64,000 bases of DNA, taken from positions 542,501 through 606,500 of the forward strand of contig CAJNDS010002135.1 in the NCBI GenBank assembly GCA_905221605.1, given 5' to 3'. The position numbers and the translations under genes were made by a program. This stretch comes from Symbiodinium natans (Eukaryota > Sar > Dinophyceae > Suessiales > Symbiodiniaceae). Under the pieces are notes generated by a model. The model saw nothing but the letters and a program-made list of their open reading frames with translations. It was not told the origin of the DNA and searched no databases. Below, one piece after another: positions 1-36,104 of this stretch. Positions within the stretch are counted from its first letter, which is position 1. The number at the start of each line of letters is the position of its first letter.

Positions 1-236
1 GAAAAAAGCCACCCTAAATCGTAAACCCTAAACCCTAAACCCTAAGCCCTAAGCCCTTAGCCCTAAACCCTAAACCCTAAACCCTAAACCCTAAACCCTA
101 AACCCTAAACCCTAAACCCTAAACCCTAAACCCTAAACCCTAAACCCTAAACCCTAAACCCTATTTAAAAAACAAAAAACCCTAAGGCGACGTTTTGTGT
201 GCATGGCGAGCTCTCTAAAGTGTGATGCCATACATA

Positions 237-430
237 CTTGGAGGTTCATAGTACTTAATAACCCAGCTATACTTAACCCTAAACCCTAAACCCTAAACCC
301 TAAACCCTAAACCCTAAACCCTAAACCCTAAACCCTAAACCCTAAACCCTAAACCCTAAACCCTAAACCCTCTAAGTGGGTTATATAAATACAGTGATAA
401 TAGGGCTAGAAGTACCATGAACATCTACGT
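237..430 (+). mobile_element. MITE family A, copy 1, holding a telomeric block
   Basis: Inverted ends CTTGGAGGTTCATAGTACTT and AGAAGTACCATGAACATCTACG flank a CCCTAAA block at 275-372. Copies at 35965 and 60510 lack the block. Confidence 0.65.
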
Positions 431-653
431 GCTGAGTAAACCCCAAGGCAGCCTTAGCCTGAAGCCTTGAACCCCCGTGTGGGGGGGGGGGGGGGAAGGG
501 GTTGGGAAGGGGTACTACAAAACCGACCTTAAGACCCAAGCGATTCTAGGAGCACTTCAAAACGCCGAACCCTAAACCCTAAACCCTAAACTCTGAGCCC
601 TAAACCCTAAGCCCTAAACCCTAAGCCCTAAACCCTCAGCCCTAAACCCTAAA

Positions 654-25268
<24,615 letters not shown>

Positions 25269-25380
25269 GTGCGAATTTTAATCTCTTGCCTTTTTGTGCT
25301 GGGTTTAGGGTTTAGGGTTTAGGGTTTAGGGTTGAGGGTTGAGGGTGGAGGGTGTAGGGTCTAGGGTTCAGGGTTTAGGG

Positions 25381-25506
25381 TTTGCTGTGATAGGGCGTAG
25401 ATGCTGTGAAGGATAGGCTTTGGAACAAGCTCGAAAGCTTCGTGAGGCGCGAAGAGCAGCCTTGGCCCGATTGTGGAAGGCCATCTAACACTTTCCTCCC
25501 ACCCCA
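25381..25506 (+). repeat. Diverged dispersed repeat, copy 2
   Basis: Partner of 838-965, about 110 bases downstream of the channel stop codon. The similarity covers both the exon-like part and the sequence before its AG, so it reflects duplication rather than only protein constraint. Confidence 0.7.
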
Positions 25507-27269
25507 CGCCGTCCGAGGCGGCAAAGCCACCCAAACCTATTCGTTTTAGGGTTTAGGCCAAAGCTTCTTCCGTTTCAGGACGATCGTGTCAGGAGTTGTA
25601 AGAGTCCAAGCCGGTTTGAAGGAGGGTGCAGGGGTTCAAGGAGGGTCTTGGGGGTTCTCATGACCTGAAGGTTTAGGGTAATTACTTGATTAAGGGACCA
25701 GTACTGGTCCCGAGGAGAACGGGTTCCGGTACCGGGCCCCACGTAGGTGCTACCGACCTCTGGGCTGTGGGAGGCCGACCTGTGTTGGCGTGCGCCATCG
25801 AGGTCGAAGGGCTTAAGCGCCGCCCCCCCTCTGTAGGGGGGCGGCCTAGGCCCTGAGTTTCATGGGCCCTTAATCTGGTCCCTAACCTCCTTTAAAGTTT
25901 TCTGATTTATGGGTCCCTTAATTTGTAGAGGGCATATAAGGTGTATAAAAGCGGCACCCTTCCAAGGGCCCATACTAGGGGACCATGTAACTACAAACCC
26001 TAAACCCTAAACCCTAAACCCTAAACCCTAAACCCTAAACCCTAGACCCTAAACCCTAAACCCTAAACCCTAAACCCTAAACCCTAGACCCTAAACCCTA
26101 AACCCTAAACCCTAAACCCTAAACCCTAAACCCTAAACCCTAAACCCTAAACCCTAACCCCGGAATTGTAAGGTTCAGAAGGCTGTAGGGGGTTTAGGGG
26201 TTTTAGGGCTTGGTGGCTCATGGCCGTGCCCGAAAAGGCAGCTTCGGCTGCTCGGGTTTAGGGTTTAGGGTTTAGGGTCTAGGGTTTAGGGTTTAGGGTT
26301 TAGGATTTAGGGTTTCGGGTTTCGGGTTTAGGGTTGAGGGTTTAGGGGTCAGGGTTTAGGGTTGGACTTCCAGACAACAAGTAGGTGTTTTGGGTCAAGG
26401 ATTCCCTAGCTTCTCTTCAAGACCTAGAACTCCCCACGTTTCCCCGAACCCCCTGAAGGCAACTCCCAGGAACCGTGATTCCCCCAACAGTGAAAACAGA
26501 GGATAGGCTTTAGGGTTTTCGGGTTTTAAGGTTTTAGGGTTTTAGGGTTTTAGGGGTTTGGGGTTTAGGCTTTTTCGGGTTCAGGGGTTTGGGATTTAGG
26601 GTTAGGACAGGGGTACCTTTGTAGGTTGTGGGGGGTGGTTGCTTTAGGGCCGTGGTCCTTAGACAGCGAACCTACGACGGGAGGCTTGAACCCTTCAACC
26701 ACGAGCCCGCTCTACACGCGTCAAGCCTAACCCCTAAATTTGGCCCTAACCCTAAACCCTAAACCCGAAACCCTAAATCCTAAATCCTAAGCCCTAAACC
26801 CTAAACCCTAAAGCCGAGTTGAAGTGCAGGGTGTCCCTGAACCCTACAGCTACATGCTTAAGAACTACCCAAAACACAAGGAACCATAATCGCTAGAGTT
26901 GCCTTTACAAGGAAGAATGTTTTATTTTTGCGGGGCTCTTGAGCAAATAGTAGACAGTCTCGTGAAGCGCCCGGGCTGAAGAACACAACATGGGCTCAGG
27001 GGGCAAGGATATTCGGTTCGAGGGTTGAGGCTTTAAGAAAGGGCTCGGAATAATTACTAAAAATGTTCCCTTATGGTCCCTTCATGAATGTACTACAAGA
27101 ACCCGCAAGACCGCATTCTTATTATTCAGGCCCCTATATTAGGGCAGTACTGGATTTACAGTTAGCGTAGGTTTCCAATAACCCTAAACCCTAAACCCTA
27201 AACCCTAAACCCTAAACCCTAAACCCTAAACCCTAAACCCTAAACCGTTTGCACCCTTTATCTGGTCAG
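25507..27269. other. Intergenic or intronic stretch
   Basis: Holds foldback family E copy 1, telomeric blocks (25996-26158 and 26250-26345) and unique DNA. I see no convincing exon. A promoter or trans-splice acceptor for the next gene would be expected here but cannot be recognised. Confidence 0.5.
25862..25991 (+). mobile_element. Foldback family E, copy 1
   Basis: CATGGGCCCTTAATCTGGTC at the left and GGGCCCATACTAGGGGACC followed by ATGTAA at the right. Confidence 0.5.
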
Positions 27270-27400
27270 GTGGTCGTTCGGCGCAGCGGCTGGTGCCACA
27301 TTTAATTCTTGGGTGCCCTTCGAAGAGGGGACGCAAGGGCTGGACCCAGAAAGTGGGGTTCCCGTGCTCTTTGCCCTACGCTCGCAAATGTTTGAAACCG
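27270..27400 (+). CDS. Exon of unknown gene (WSFGAAAGATFNSW...)
   Basis: After TCTGGTCAG a 43-codon frame reads WSFGAAAGATFNSWVPFEEG and on to LFALRSQMFET. A GT donor after ACCG joins it in frame to the next island. No family recognised. Confidence 0.6.
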
Positions 27401-27601
27401 GTGGTTGGGGGTGAGCACGCAGCAGCCGGTTCAGGGGTTTTGGGTTCTGGGTTTTGCGGGTTTGGGTTTAGGGTTTAAGGGGTTCAGGGTTTAGGGTTTT
27501 GGGGGGGGTGACAGGCTTGAAGGGCTTTCGCAAGGAGGGGGGAGGGGCAGGTTTGGGCGTAGTAGGGCGCGTTGAAAACGTTTAACTGTCGCTGCTCAAA
27601 G

Positions 27602-27634
27602 AGCAGCAGGCGAACTGGTGCAAGACGATCTTTG
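27602..27634 (+). CDS. Exon of unknown gene (QQANWCKTIF)
   Basis: Between GCTCAAAG| and |GTATAA. The first codon completes GAG (E) with the previous exon. Confidence 0.55.
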
Positions 27635-28251
27635 GTATAAGGAGGGACCCCGAGTAGGGACCTCTTTATAATCTTATTCCCCTGTATGATCCCTACACAT
27701 ACCTTCTAATTATAGCCACTATATATACGGAAGTAGTCCCTGAAGAACCCTAAAGAACCCTAAAGAACCCCGAAGAAACCCTAAAGAACCCCTAAAGAAC
27801 CCCTAAAGAACCCCTAAGGTCCCTCAGAAGGGTCCCCCTTTAGTCCCTTGATGCGTTTCAAGAAGCGCCGCCAAGCAGTGGGTGCAGTGTGCTGACATGC
27901 TTCCTATACAACTCCAAACTCAGCCTTAGGGGTTTAGGGTTTAGGGTTTAGGGTTTAGGGTTTAGGGTTTAGGGTTTAGGGTTTAGGGCTATACAACTCC
28001 AAACTCAACCCGAATTGTTAGAAAAGACGATGCTGAGGGCCTTTAAGGGTCCGTGTTAAGGTTAGTTGTCAATTGGTTTCAACGACTTCAAGCTCTGTTG
28101 AGTCTAAGCAGCTCTAAACGGCTTCAAAAACGCTCTTCTGACGTACTTTGAGTCTTGTCAGGGCGTTTCAAGGATTCCTTTTTCCGGTTTGGGTTACGTA
28201 CTCCGAACCCTGTCTTGGCGGTACTGCACATGTGAGGTTTCCGCTGCGCAG

Positions 28252-28272
28252 TTGCTGGAGGAGCCACGGAAG
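28252..28272 (+). CDS. Exon of unknown gene (VAGGATE)
   Basis: Between GCTGCGCAG| and |GTAAAC. In phase with the previous island, giving KTIFVAGGATE. Confidence 0.5.
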
Positions 28273-28849
28273 GTAAACCCCAGACCCTGAGCCCTAAACC
28301 CTAAACCCTAAACCCTAAACCCTAATCCCTAAGCCCTAAGCCCTAAACCCTAAACCCTAAACCCTAAACCCTAAACCCTAAACCCTAAACCCTAAACCCT
28401 AAACCTGAGCCCTAAACCCTGAACCCCAAACCTACACCCTGAACCCCTTCGAAACCCTTAACCCCTACCCCCTATACGGGGGCAACCGAACAAAGGTATC
28501 AACCCTCAACAGTTGCCTAGATGAACTCCCTGAACCGAACCACACCAAGAGGAGATTAAGGTTTACCAAGAGGAAAAGGAGAGGAGACCTAGAGTTCCTA
28601 CACCCCAACCCCAGGTACGCACACTTTTTTGCTGGACAGCACGCGGCCATCCTTGAGCCACGTATTACCGGGTGCATTGACCCTTTGTTCAACCTTCCCT
28701 GAAATACAAGTTCCATCTCCGCACCCTAAACCGTTAAAGCCCTCGCTTCTGAACCCTGGACCTTCGAACCGCGAGCAGGGGTTAGGGTGTACAGGTTTTG
28801 CAGATCGCAAGCATGTCTGTGCCTATAGGTCGGTCATCAGGGTTCCCAG

Positions 28850-28908
28850 GCGAAGGCCCGAAAGGTACCTCTTGAAGGGTCATTTCTGGGCCTTACTCTG
28901 CGTGCGGG
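28850..28908 (+). CDS. Exon-like island (RRPERYLLKGHFWALLCVR)
   Basis: Follows GTTCCCAG and ends before a GT. Its phase does not match the previous island directly, so an exon is missing or the end is different. Confidence 0.4.
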
Positions 28909-29110
28909 GTCATGATAGAATCTGAGCCACGTACCCCCAAGAAAAAATCACATTAAAGATATAACTAGCCCCCTAACCCGACACCCCTAACCCCTAAACC
29001 CTAAACCTTAAACCCTAAACCCTAAACCCTAAAACCTAAACCCTAAACCCTAAACCCTCCTCCACCCAGTAAACCTCTCTACTCTCTACCGTTCCTTCGG
29101 CTTGACGCAG

Positions 29111-29165
29111 CTGGCGGGAGCGAGAGCTCAGACAGTACATGCCAAGTGGCTTGCCGCCGTCTCAG
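29111..29165 (+). CDS. Exon of unknown gene (WRERELRQYMPSGLPPSQ)
   Basis: Between GACGCAG| and a GC donor. A TTTAGGG block begins within 12 bases downstream. Confidence 0.6.
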
Positions 29166-29518
29166 GCCCTAAAGGGTTTAGGGTTTAGGGTTTAGGGTAA
29201 ACACGACAGAGCCTGTCGTTCAGAGCATTAAGGGTATAGGAATCTTGTCGGGGGAGCCTCCAAGCCCAAAGCAGCAAAAACCCTCAACCCAGAACCCAAA
29301 TGCCCTAAAGCCCTAAACCTCTTAAACCCTAAACCCTAAACCCTAAACCCAAATGCCCTAAACCCTAAACCCAAATGCCCTGAACCCTAAACCCTAAACC
29401 CTAAACCCTAAACCCTAAACCCTAAACCCTAAACCCTAAACCCTAAACCCTAAACCCTAAACCCTAAACCCTAAACCCTAAACCTCTCCTACCATATAAT
29501 GATAGACCTTAATGGTAT

Positions 29519-30178
29519 TCGTGGGCAAGGCCCAAAGATTCGTGGGCAAGGCCCAAATATTCGTGGGCAAGGCCCAAAAACTCGTGGGCAAGGCCCAAAT
29601 ATTCGTGGGCAAGGCCCAAAAATTCGTGGGCAAGGCCCAAATATTCGTGGGCAAGGCCCAAATATTCGTGGGCAAGGCCAAGGCCGAAATATTCGTGGGC
29701 AAGGCTCAAAAACTCGTGGGCAAGGCCGAAATGTTCGTGGGCAAGGCCCAGAAATTCGTGGTCAAGGCCCAAATATTCGTGGGCAAGGCCCAAAAACTCG
29801 TGGCAAATTTTCGGCCTTGCCCACGAATTTTTGGGCCTTTTGGTTTGTGGGCAAGGCCCAAAAATTCGTGGGCAAGGCCCAAAAATTCGCGGGCAAGGCC
29901 CAAAAATTCGTGGGCAAGGCCCAAATATTCGTGGGCAAGGCCCAAAAACTCGTGGGCAAGGCCCAAATATTCGTGGGCAAGGCCCAAATATTCGTGGGCA
30001 AGGCCCAAAAATTCGTGGGCGGCCGAAATATTCGTGGGCAAGGCCCAGAAATTCGTGGGCAAGGCCCAAGAATTCGTAGGCAAGGCCCAAATATTCGCGG
30101 GCGAGGCCCCAAAATTCGTGGGCAAGGCACAAAAATTCGTGGGCAAGGCCCAAAGATTCGTGGGCAAGGCCCGGCCTT
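29519..30178 (+). repeat. 21-bp tandem array, about 31 units, with an inverted core
   Basis: The unit is TTCGTGGGCAAGGCCCAAA plus two variable bases. Copies at 29811-29848 are inverted, which would form a hairpin. Because 21 is a multiple of 3 and stops are absent, several frames on both strands stay open (RGQGPNI, VGKAQIF, ALPTNIW and others). These are not evidence of a gene. Confidence 0.93.
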
Positions 30179-30418
30179 GAGCCCCTAAACCGTTGAGACC
30201 CTAAACCCTTGAGCCCCTAAACCGCCCTAAACCCTTGAGCCCCTAAACCCTTGAGACCCTAAACCCTTGAGCCCCTAAACCCTCGAGACCCTAAAACCTT
30301 GAGAACCTAAACCCTTGAGACCCTAAAACCTTGAGAGCCTAGACCCTTGAGACACTAAACCCTTGAGTCCCTAAACCCTTGAAACCCTAAACCCTTGAGA
30401 CCCTAAACCCTTGCGAAC
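30179..30418 (+). repeat. CCTAAACCCTTGAGAC array
   Basis: About 14 copies of a 16-bp unit that looks like a telomeric unit plus TTGAGAC, starting where the 21-bp array ends. Confidence 0.9.
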
Positions 30419-30681
30419 CCTATTAGTTTTGTTGTTGAGCCATCCTAATAATAAGAAGAAGCCTTGTATTTCTTAATGTTATGGGAACTCCGGGTAGGTG
30501 GGTGTTTTTTCGATGGTCTAAGCAGCGAACCTAAACGCGAAACTGCTCGACCAGGAGCTCTTGAACCCTAAGCCCTAAGCCCTAAGCCCTAAGCCCTAAA
30601 CCCTAAACCCTAAACCCTAAACCCTAAACCCTAAACCCTAAACCCTAAACCCTAAACCCTAAACCCTAAACCCTACACCAG

Positions 30682-30793
30682 ATCCTTTTGGTCTTCGTAC
30701 GCTGGGACGTAGCTGCAAGCTTCCTCCGAGTGGTCGCAGACACAAAGTTGGCGCCTCGGACTGTGGGACGCGTGGAGCAAGCACTGCACCAGG
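30682..30793 (+). CDS. Exon of unknown gene (ILLVFVRWDVAASFLRVVAD...)
   Basis: Thirty-seven codons after CACCAG, ending at a GC donor within a TTTAGGG lead-in. It is in phase with the exon at 29111-29165. The later part reads TKLAPRTVGRVEQALHQ. Confidence 0.65.
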
Positions 30794-31375
30794 GCTTAGG
30801 GTTTAGGGTTTAGGGTTTAGGGTTTAGGGTTTCGGGTTTAGGGTTTAGGGTTTAGGGTTTAGGGCAGGAGCGTAGGGCTCCAACCATCCCCTTCAGGCTT
30901 CCCTAAACTATTCAAGGTTTAGGGTTTAGGGTTTTGGGCTCATTCATTAAAGGTGCACGCCCCGTGCAGGGAAGAGGTACCCCAACCCTAGACCCCAAAC
31001 CCTAAACCCTAAACCCTAAACCCTCAACCCTAAACCCCAAACCCTCAATCCTAAACCTCCTTTCCCTTCCTGGCGCTGGTGTTGCAGCGTTCCAGGCGCC
31101 AGCTTAGGGGGACTCAGAACGTTGAGTGCCTTTGGGCTTTAGGGTTAGAGCTTTAGGGTTGAGCCTTCGGGTTTTTGGTTTTAGGTTTTGGGCTGTAGGG
31201 TTTGGGGGTTAGAGCTTTTGGGTTCAGGGTTTGGAGTTTTTAGGCTCAGGGTTTAGAGCTTTAGAGGGTTGTAGGGTTTAGGGCTTTAGGGTGTAGGGCT
31301 TCGGTGCTAGTTAGCGTTTAGGGCTTAGTTGAGGGCTCCAGGATGTATATGTAGGGTTTCAGAGCTTTAGGCCAA

Positions 31376-31473
31376 GAAAGCCTAAAGCCTAAAGCCTAAA
31401 GCCTAAAGCCTAAAGCCTAAAGCCTAAAGCCTAAAGCCTAAAGCCTAAAGCCTAAAGCCTAAAGCCTAAAGCC
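31376..31473 (+). repeat. GCCTAAA variant array
   Basis: About 13 uniform 7-mers GCCTAAA, which run into CCCTAAA units at 31476. Confidence 0.93.
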
Positions 31474-31545
31474 GAAACCCTAAACCCTGAACCCCAAACC
31501 CCAAACCCTAAACCCTAAACCCTAAACCCTAAACCCTAAACCCAG

Positions 31546-31606
31546 CCTTGAACGGCCTTGAGCAACGCCGCCATGTTCCTGCGCAGCGTGGCCGGGACAC
31601 TGCCAG
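31546..31606 (+). CDS. Exon-like island, two possible frames
   Basis: From the acceptor ACCCAG the phase after the previous exon gives ALNGLEQRRHVPAQRGRDTA; from a later AG the frame NAAMFLRSVAGTLP is equally protein-like. It ends at a GC donor. Confidence 0.45.
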
Positions 31607-31716
31607 GCTCCTTCGGGCCTCGGGTTCTTGCAGGCTTCGGGCTGGGTGTGGGCTTTTCGGATTTCGGGTTTCAGGTTTTCTTCCGAATGCTAAACCCCTC
31701 GTTTCCTTATGGATGC

Positions 31717-31799
31717 TTCTCTAAAATTATGGTCCCTTTTGGGGTCCTTACTATAAGGCGGCCCCTCTTATTTAGGGTACCCAAAAGGGCTGCGAGAAG
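31717..31799 (+). mobile_element. Foldback family D, copy 2
   Basis: CTTCTCTAAAATTATGGTCC at the left and AAAAGGGCTGCGAGAAG at the right enclose a centre very like copy 1. Its right end coincides with the start of a lysine-rich exon-like frame. Confidence 0.6.
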
Positions 31800-31913
31800 A
31801 AGAAAGGCCCCCGACACGATGGAGAAGAAGACGAAGCAGGGTCCGCTTGGGGGAGCTCAGGCGCAGCGTCCTCGCTCCACACCCACACGACAAGCCGGAG
31901 GAGCTCTACCCGT
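31797..31913 (+). CDS. Exon-like island next to foldback D copy 2
   Basis: The frame KKKGPRHDGEEDEAGSAWGS runs to a GC donor at 31861; alternatively an exon starting there reads RSVLAPHPHDKPEELYP. Only one need be real. Confidence 0.4.
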
Positions 31914-31971
31914 GCCAACCCCTAAGCCCTAAACCCTAAACCCTAAACCCTAGACCCTAAACCCTACCAAG

Positions 31972-32022
31972 TTCATCAAGAACGCCCGGAGGAAGCTCAT
32001 CCATCACGACGCTACGCGATGG
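31972..32022 (+). CDS. Exon of unknown gene (FIKNARRKLIHHDATRW)
   Basis: Seventeen exact codons between CTACCAAG| and |GTTGAG. Confidence 0.6.
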
Positions 32023-32553
32023 GTTGAGACATGACCATCTCATGGTCTCTGACGCCCAAGTGACGACCTCAGCGGAGAGCTGGGCCGCGAGGCCTAGGGA
32101 AGGTTGGCTGGAGGGCCATGTCATGCAAGTCAAGACCTTCGTTTCCCTAAACCCTAAACCCTAAACCCTAAACCCTAAACCCTAAACCCTAAACCCTAAA
32201 CCCTCAACCCTGAATTCCAAAAACACAGATTTGTCTACAGGGGGAGTCAGGCGCGACGAATTATGAGAAAGGCAGGGCTTAGGTGCTGCTTGAAGGATCA
32301 CGGGTATCCACATCACCAAGGTGCGGGGAGGTTGGGCAAACTTGGGTGTAGTCTAAGCTTTGCCCCATGCCTCATGAATCCTTTCAGCTCTGCGCTGCTT
32401 TGGCTCACGAAATCTCTAGAGACCTTGATAAGACCCATAAGCAAAGCCCTACCAATGCCCGAAACCCTAAACCCGAAACCCTAAACCCTAAACCCGAAAC
32501 CCTAAACCCTAAACCCCAAAACCCTCAAGCGGAAGCAGGTTTCCTTCCCCCAG

Positions 32554-32593
32554 TTCCCGTGGCGCCTGCAAAGGGAAGGCCGGATCCTTCAGG
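32554..32593 (+). CDS. Exon of unknown gene (FPWRLQREGRILQ)
   Basis: Between CCCCCAG| and a GC donor. In phase with the exon at 31972-32022. Confidence 0.6.
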
Positions 32594-33280
32594 GCTATTT
32601 AGGGTGTAGGGCTTAGGGTTGGGGTTTAGTTCTTAGGGCTTGCTTCATGGCGACCCTAAACCCTAAACCCTCAACCCTCAACCCTAAACCCTAAACCCTA
32701 AACCCGAAACCCTAAACCCTAAACCCTCAGCCCTCAACCCTCAACCCTAAACCCTAAACCCTCAAGACAAAACTAAATAGAAATTGTACGTGGTATCATT
32801 CTGAACTTTCGCAGATATTTGTCTACACAGCTGACAAACAGAGTTGGAATAAATTAATCCAAAGCGCCTGGACGGCCAAATGCTCAAGTTACTTGAACCC
32901 CCCCCCCCCCCTCCCGGTCCAAGTCCCAGAAGGGTGGGGGTCCCAGGGCGTTTCAGGGGTTTCAGGGGTTTCAGGGGTCCGGGGTTTCAGGAGAGTTCTA
33001 GAAGAGTTTCAGGGGTTTCAGGGGGTGCCGGCTGGCAGACACGTTTTTGGCATGTCCGAGCCATGGTCTCTTTCCTCCTCTGATCCCGGCCCCAGAAGCA
33101 AGGAAATAAGAAGCAACAAAAAAACTCTCTCAAAACGTTTCTCTCAAAACATTACCGGGACCCAAACCCTATACAATTTCTATAAACCCTAGCCCTAAAC
33201 CCCAAACCCTAAACCCCAAACCCTAAACCCTAAACCCTACACCCTAAACCCTAATTAAACGCTAAGCTCAACTCCTCGAG

Positions 33281-33322
33281 TTGATGGCTGAGGCCCGTGA
33301 GGTCGTGGAGGGCTTGGGTCAT
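33281..33322 (+). CDS. Exon-like island (LMAEAREVVEGLGH)
   Basis: Fourteen codons between CTCGAG| and a GT donor that opens a TTTAGGG block. Confidence 0.5.
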
Positions 33323-33324
33323 GT

Positions 33325-33427
33325 TAGGGTTTAGGGTTTAGGGTTTAGGGTTTAGGGTTTAGGGTTTAGGGTTTAGGGTTTAGGGTTTAGGGTTTAGGGT
33401 TTAGGGTTTAGGGTTTAGGGTTTAGGG
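33325..33427 (+). repeat. TTTAGGG block
   Basis: About 14 perfect TTTAGGG units begin at the putative GT donor of the exon at 33281-33322. Confidence 0.9.
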
Positions 33428-33911
33428 CATAGGGCTTAGGGCTTAGGGCAGTTTAGGGTTTTTCAGGGTTTTCAAGGGACTGTGAGTTGGACCCCTAAGG
33501 TGGTACCCTTGGGTTTGGGGACCATTTTTGAGTATTCCTAAGGCAATGTAAGCTGCATATTCGGGGAAACCTTTAGGGATAAGACCCGTAGCGGTGCGAT
33601 TCTTGACCCCCCTGAGGTTCTGGGTTTGTAGGCCTGGGGGGATGGGATTCATAGACTTCATGGTTAAGGGGTTCTGCGTCAGCACTGGCGTTCCCTCCCC
33701 CTCCCCCCACCCCATGGCCCACGCCCCTCCCCCTCCCTAAACCCTCGACCCTAAACCCGAAAGAATCCCTAAACACTAAACCCTGTTTCCTTTGGGGCTG
33801 CAAGGCCTTGGGTTGCGGGTTTAAGGTTTAGGGTATTTGGGGTTTTGGGGTTTTGGGGTTTTGGGGTTTTGGGGTTTTGGGACAACCTCCTGACCTGGCT
33901 TTACTTTTCAG

Positions 33912-33970
33912 GCCTCGCGTCCACAGGTAAGAAAGCCGGCGAAGCCTGGGGACAGGATAATGAGGCGCTA
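33912..33970 (+). CDS. Exon-like island (LASTGKKAGEAWGQDNEAL)
   Basis: Between CTTTTCAG| and a GT. An internal CAG|GTAAGA could also be a donor or acceptor, so the boundaries are uncertain. Confidence 0.45.
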
Positions 33971-34289
33971 GTTTTTTTTTGTTGTGGGGGGGAGGGGGGG
34001 GGGGGGGACGGGATTCTTGGGAAAACCACCCTAAACCCTAAACCCTAAACCCTAAACCCTAACCCCCTAAACCCTAAACCCTAAACCCTAAACCCTAAAC
34101 CCTAAACCCTAAACCCTAAACCCTAAACCCTAAACCCTAAACCCCAAACCCTAAACCCTAAACCCGAAACCCTAAACCCACGTTGAGTATGATTAGGGTC
34201 GAGGGGTTCGGGCTCCGTGAGGAGCATCCCGAACCCTTAAACCCCAACATCTAGGGAGTTCGATTTCGGGTTGAGGCTCGTCGGGGTCT

Positions 34290-34440
34290 TGGGGTCTTTG
34301 GGTCTTTGGGTCTTAGGGTCTTAGGGTCTTAGGGTCTTAGGGTCTGAGGGTCTTAGGGTCTTAGGGTCTTAGGGTCTGAGGGTCTTAGGGTCTTAGGGTC
34401 TTAGGGTCCTAGGGTCTGAGGGTCTTAGGGTCGTAGGGTC
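34290..34440 (+). repeat. CTTAGGGT 8-mer array
   Basis: About 17 copies of an 8-base telomeric variant, with some CTGAGGGT. Confidence 0.9.
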
Positions 34441-34609
34441 GTCGTCTGACGGGTATGGGGCTTAGGGTCTTGGGTTCTTAGGTGAGGTCTAGCGTCTAGG
34501 ATCTAGGGTGTTCAGGGCCGAGGGTTTGTGGGTTCCGCTGTTAGGTCACCTCTGTCCAGGGTGCATCGGTGTTCCGAGGCGGTGCCCTAAACCCTAAACC
34601 TTACACCCC

Positions 34610-34946
34610 TAAGCCCACCACTACACCCTAAACCCTAAACCTTATAAACCCAAACCCTGAACCCTAAACCCTAAACCCTAAACCTTATAACCCTAAACCC
34701 TAAACCCTAAACCCTAAACCCTAAACCCTAAACCCTAAACCCTAAACCCTAAACCCTAAACCCTAAACCCTAAACCCTAAACCCTAAACCCTAAACCCTA
34801 AACCCTAAACCCTAAACCCTAAACCTTATAACCCTAAACCCTAAACCCTAAACCCTAAACCCTAAACCCGAAACCTGAAACCCTAAACCCTAAACCCTAA
34901 ACCCTAAACCCTAAACCCTAAACCCTAAACCCTACACCCTAAACCC
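34610..34946 (+). repeat. CCCTAAA block with CCTTATAA spacers
   Basis: About 45 units, with the higher-order interruption ACCTTATAACC recurring three times (near 34640, 34684 and 34824) and again at 36567 in a neighbouring block. Confidence 0.9.
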
Positions 34947-35375
34947 CCACCCCAAAAGCTCCCCGATCACCAGTTGTGTGAGTGTTGGCTGCTGGAGGTG
35001 TGTCCGGCGCGCTGCGGGGACGGACGAGGAGGATGGGCAAGTGGTCAAACCGTATCCCTCTCAACCCTAAGCCCTAAGCCCTAAAACCTAAAACCTAAAC
35101 CCTAGAACCTGAGTGCTTGTTAAGGATTCGCCCCATCCGGGCTCTCAGCTCAGGAGGTGTTTGGGGTTTAAGGGTGTAGGGGTGTAGGGGTGTAGGGGTT
35201 TAGGGATTTAGAGGTTTAGGGTTTAGGGATTTAGGGCTTAGGGGTGTAGGGGTGTAGGGATTTAGGGGTTGAGGGGTTCCAGGGCTGCAGCCGATTCATG
35301 CCCAGCATGTAATAGCCATGCGTCTTGCTGCCGTAGAATGCCTAAACCCTAAACCCTAAACCCTGAGCCCTAAAC

Positions 35376-35535
35376 CCTAAACAACCCTAAACAACCCTAA
35401 ACAACCCTAAACAACCCTAAACAACCCTAAACAACCCTAAACAACCCTAAACAACCCTAAACCACCCTAAACCACCCTAAACAACCCTAAACCACCCTAA
35501 ACCACCCTAAACCACCCTCAACCACCCTAAACCCT
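35376..35535 (+). repeat. CCCTAAACAA 10-mer array
   Basis: About 15 copies of a 10-base unit, changing from ACAA to ACCA part way along. Confidence 0.92.
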
Positions 35536-35598
35536 AAACCCTAAACCCTAAACCCTAAACCCTAACCCCCCTCATCCCTAAACTCTGTGTGGTGCCAG

Positions 35599-35655
35599 GC
35601 CGAGCTTCGGGAGCTGCGATTCCGCGGCGTGGCCTTGCTCCTGGGCGCGACTTGG
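35599..35655 (+). CDS. Exon-like island (AELRELRFRGVALLLGATW)
   Basis: Nineteen exact codons between GTGCCAG| and a GC donor, phase 0 on both sides. Confidence 0.6.
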
Positions 35656-35964
35656 GCGAAGTCTCGGAAATTTGCGTAGGTTTCAAGGGTCACCCTAAAC
35701 CCTAAACCCTAAACCCTAAACCCTAAACCCTAAACCCTAAACCCTAAACCCTAAACCCTAAACCCTAAACCCTAAACCCTAAACCCTAAACCCTAAACCC
35801 TAAACCCTAAACCGCAGACCCCAGACCCCAAACCCCAACCCTAAAGGTTTAGCATGTCAGGTCTTCGGGTTTCGGATCCATTTTGTGGGCTGGGCTCCTG
35901 CGTCAAAAGCGGCTTGCTGAGCTGGCTCTATTTACACTGTTATCACGGCATGGGTCTCTACATA

Positions 35965-36104
35965 CTTGGAGGTTCAGGGTACTTAGTAGCCAATTATAAG
36001 TCTAGTTCTATCGCACATATAAGCCTCCAAAGTACCCTCATAGGGTTATTTTCGGGTTAGGAGTACAGTTAGATTTGGGGTACTAAGTGCCCTGAACCTG
36101 CAAG
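35965..36104 (+). mobile_element. MITE family A, copy 2
   Basis: Inverted ends CTTGGAGGTTCAGGGTACTT and GTACTAAGTGCCCTGAACC, about 140 bp, without a telomeric block. A right half also lies at 8350-8381. Confidence 0.7.

Noticed and set aside
1-161. Position 1 as a true chromosome end
   Set aside because: Telomeric repeat is present but so is unique DNA on both sides, and similar blocks run through the whole window.
29478-30188. ORFs of up to 229 codons on both strands
   Set aside because: All arise from the 21-bp unit; several frames being open at once argues against coding.
35376-35535. CRISPR-like regular array
   Set aside because: A 10-base unit without unique spacers, in a eukaryotic telomere-derived array.
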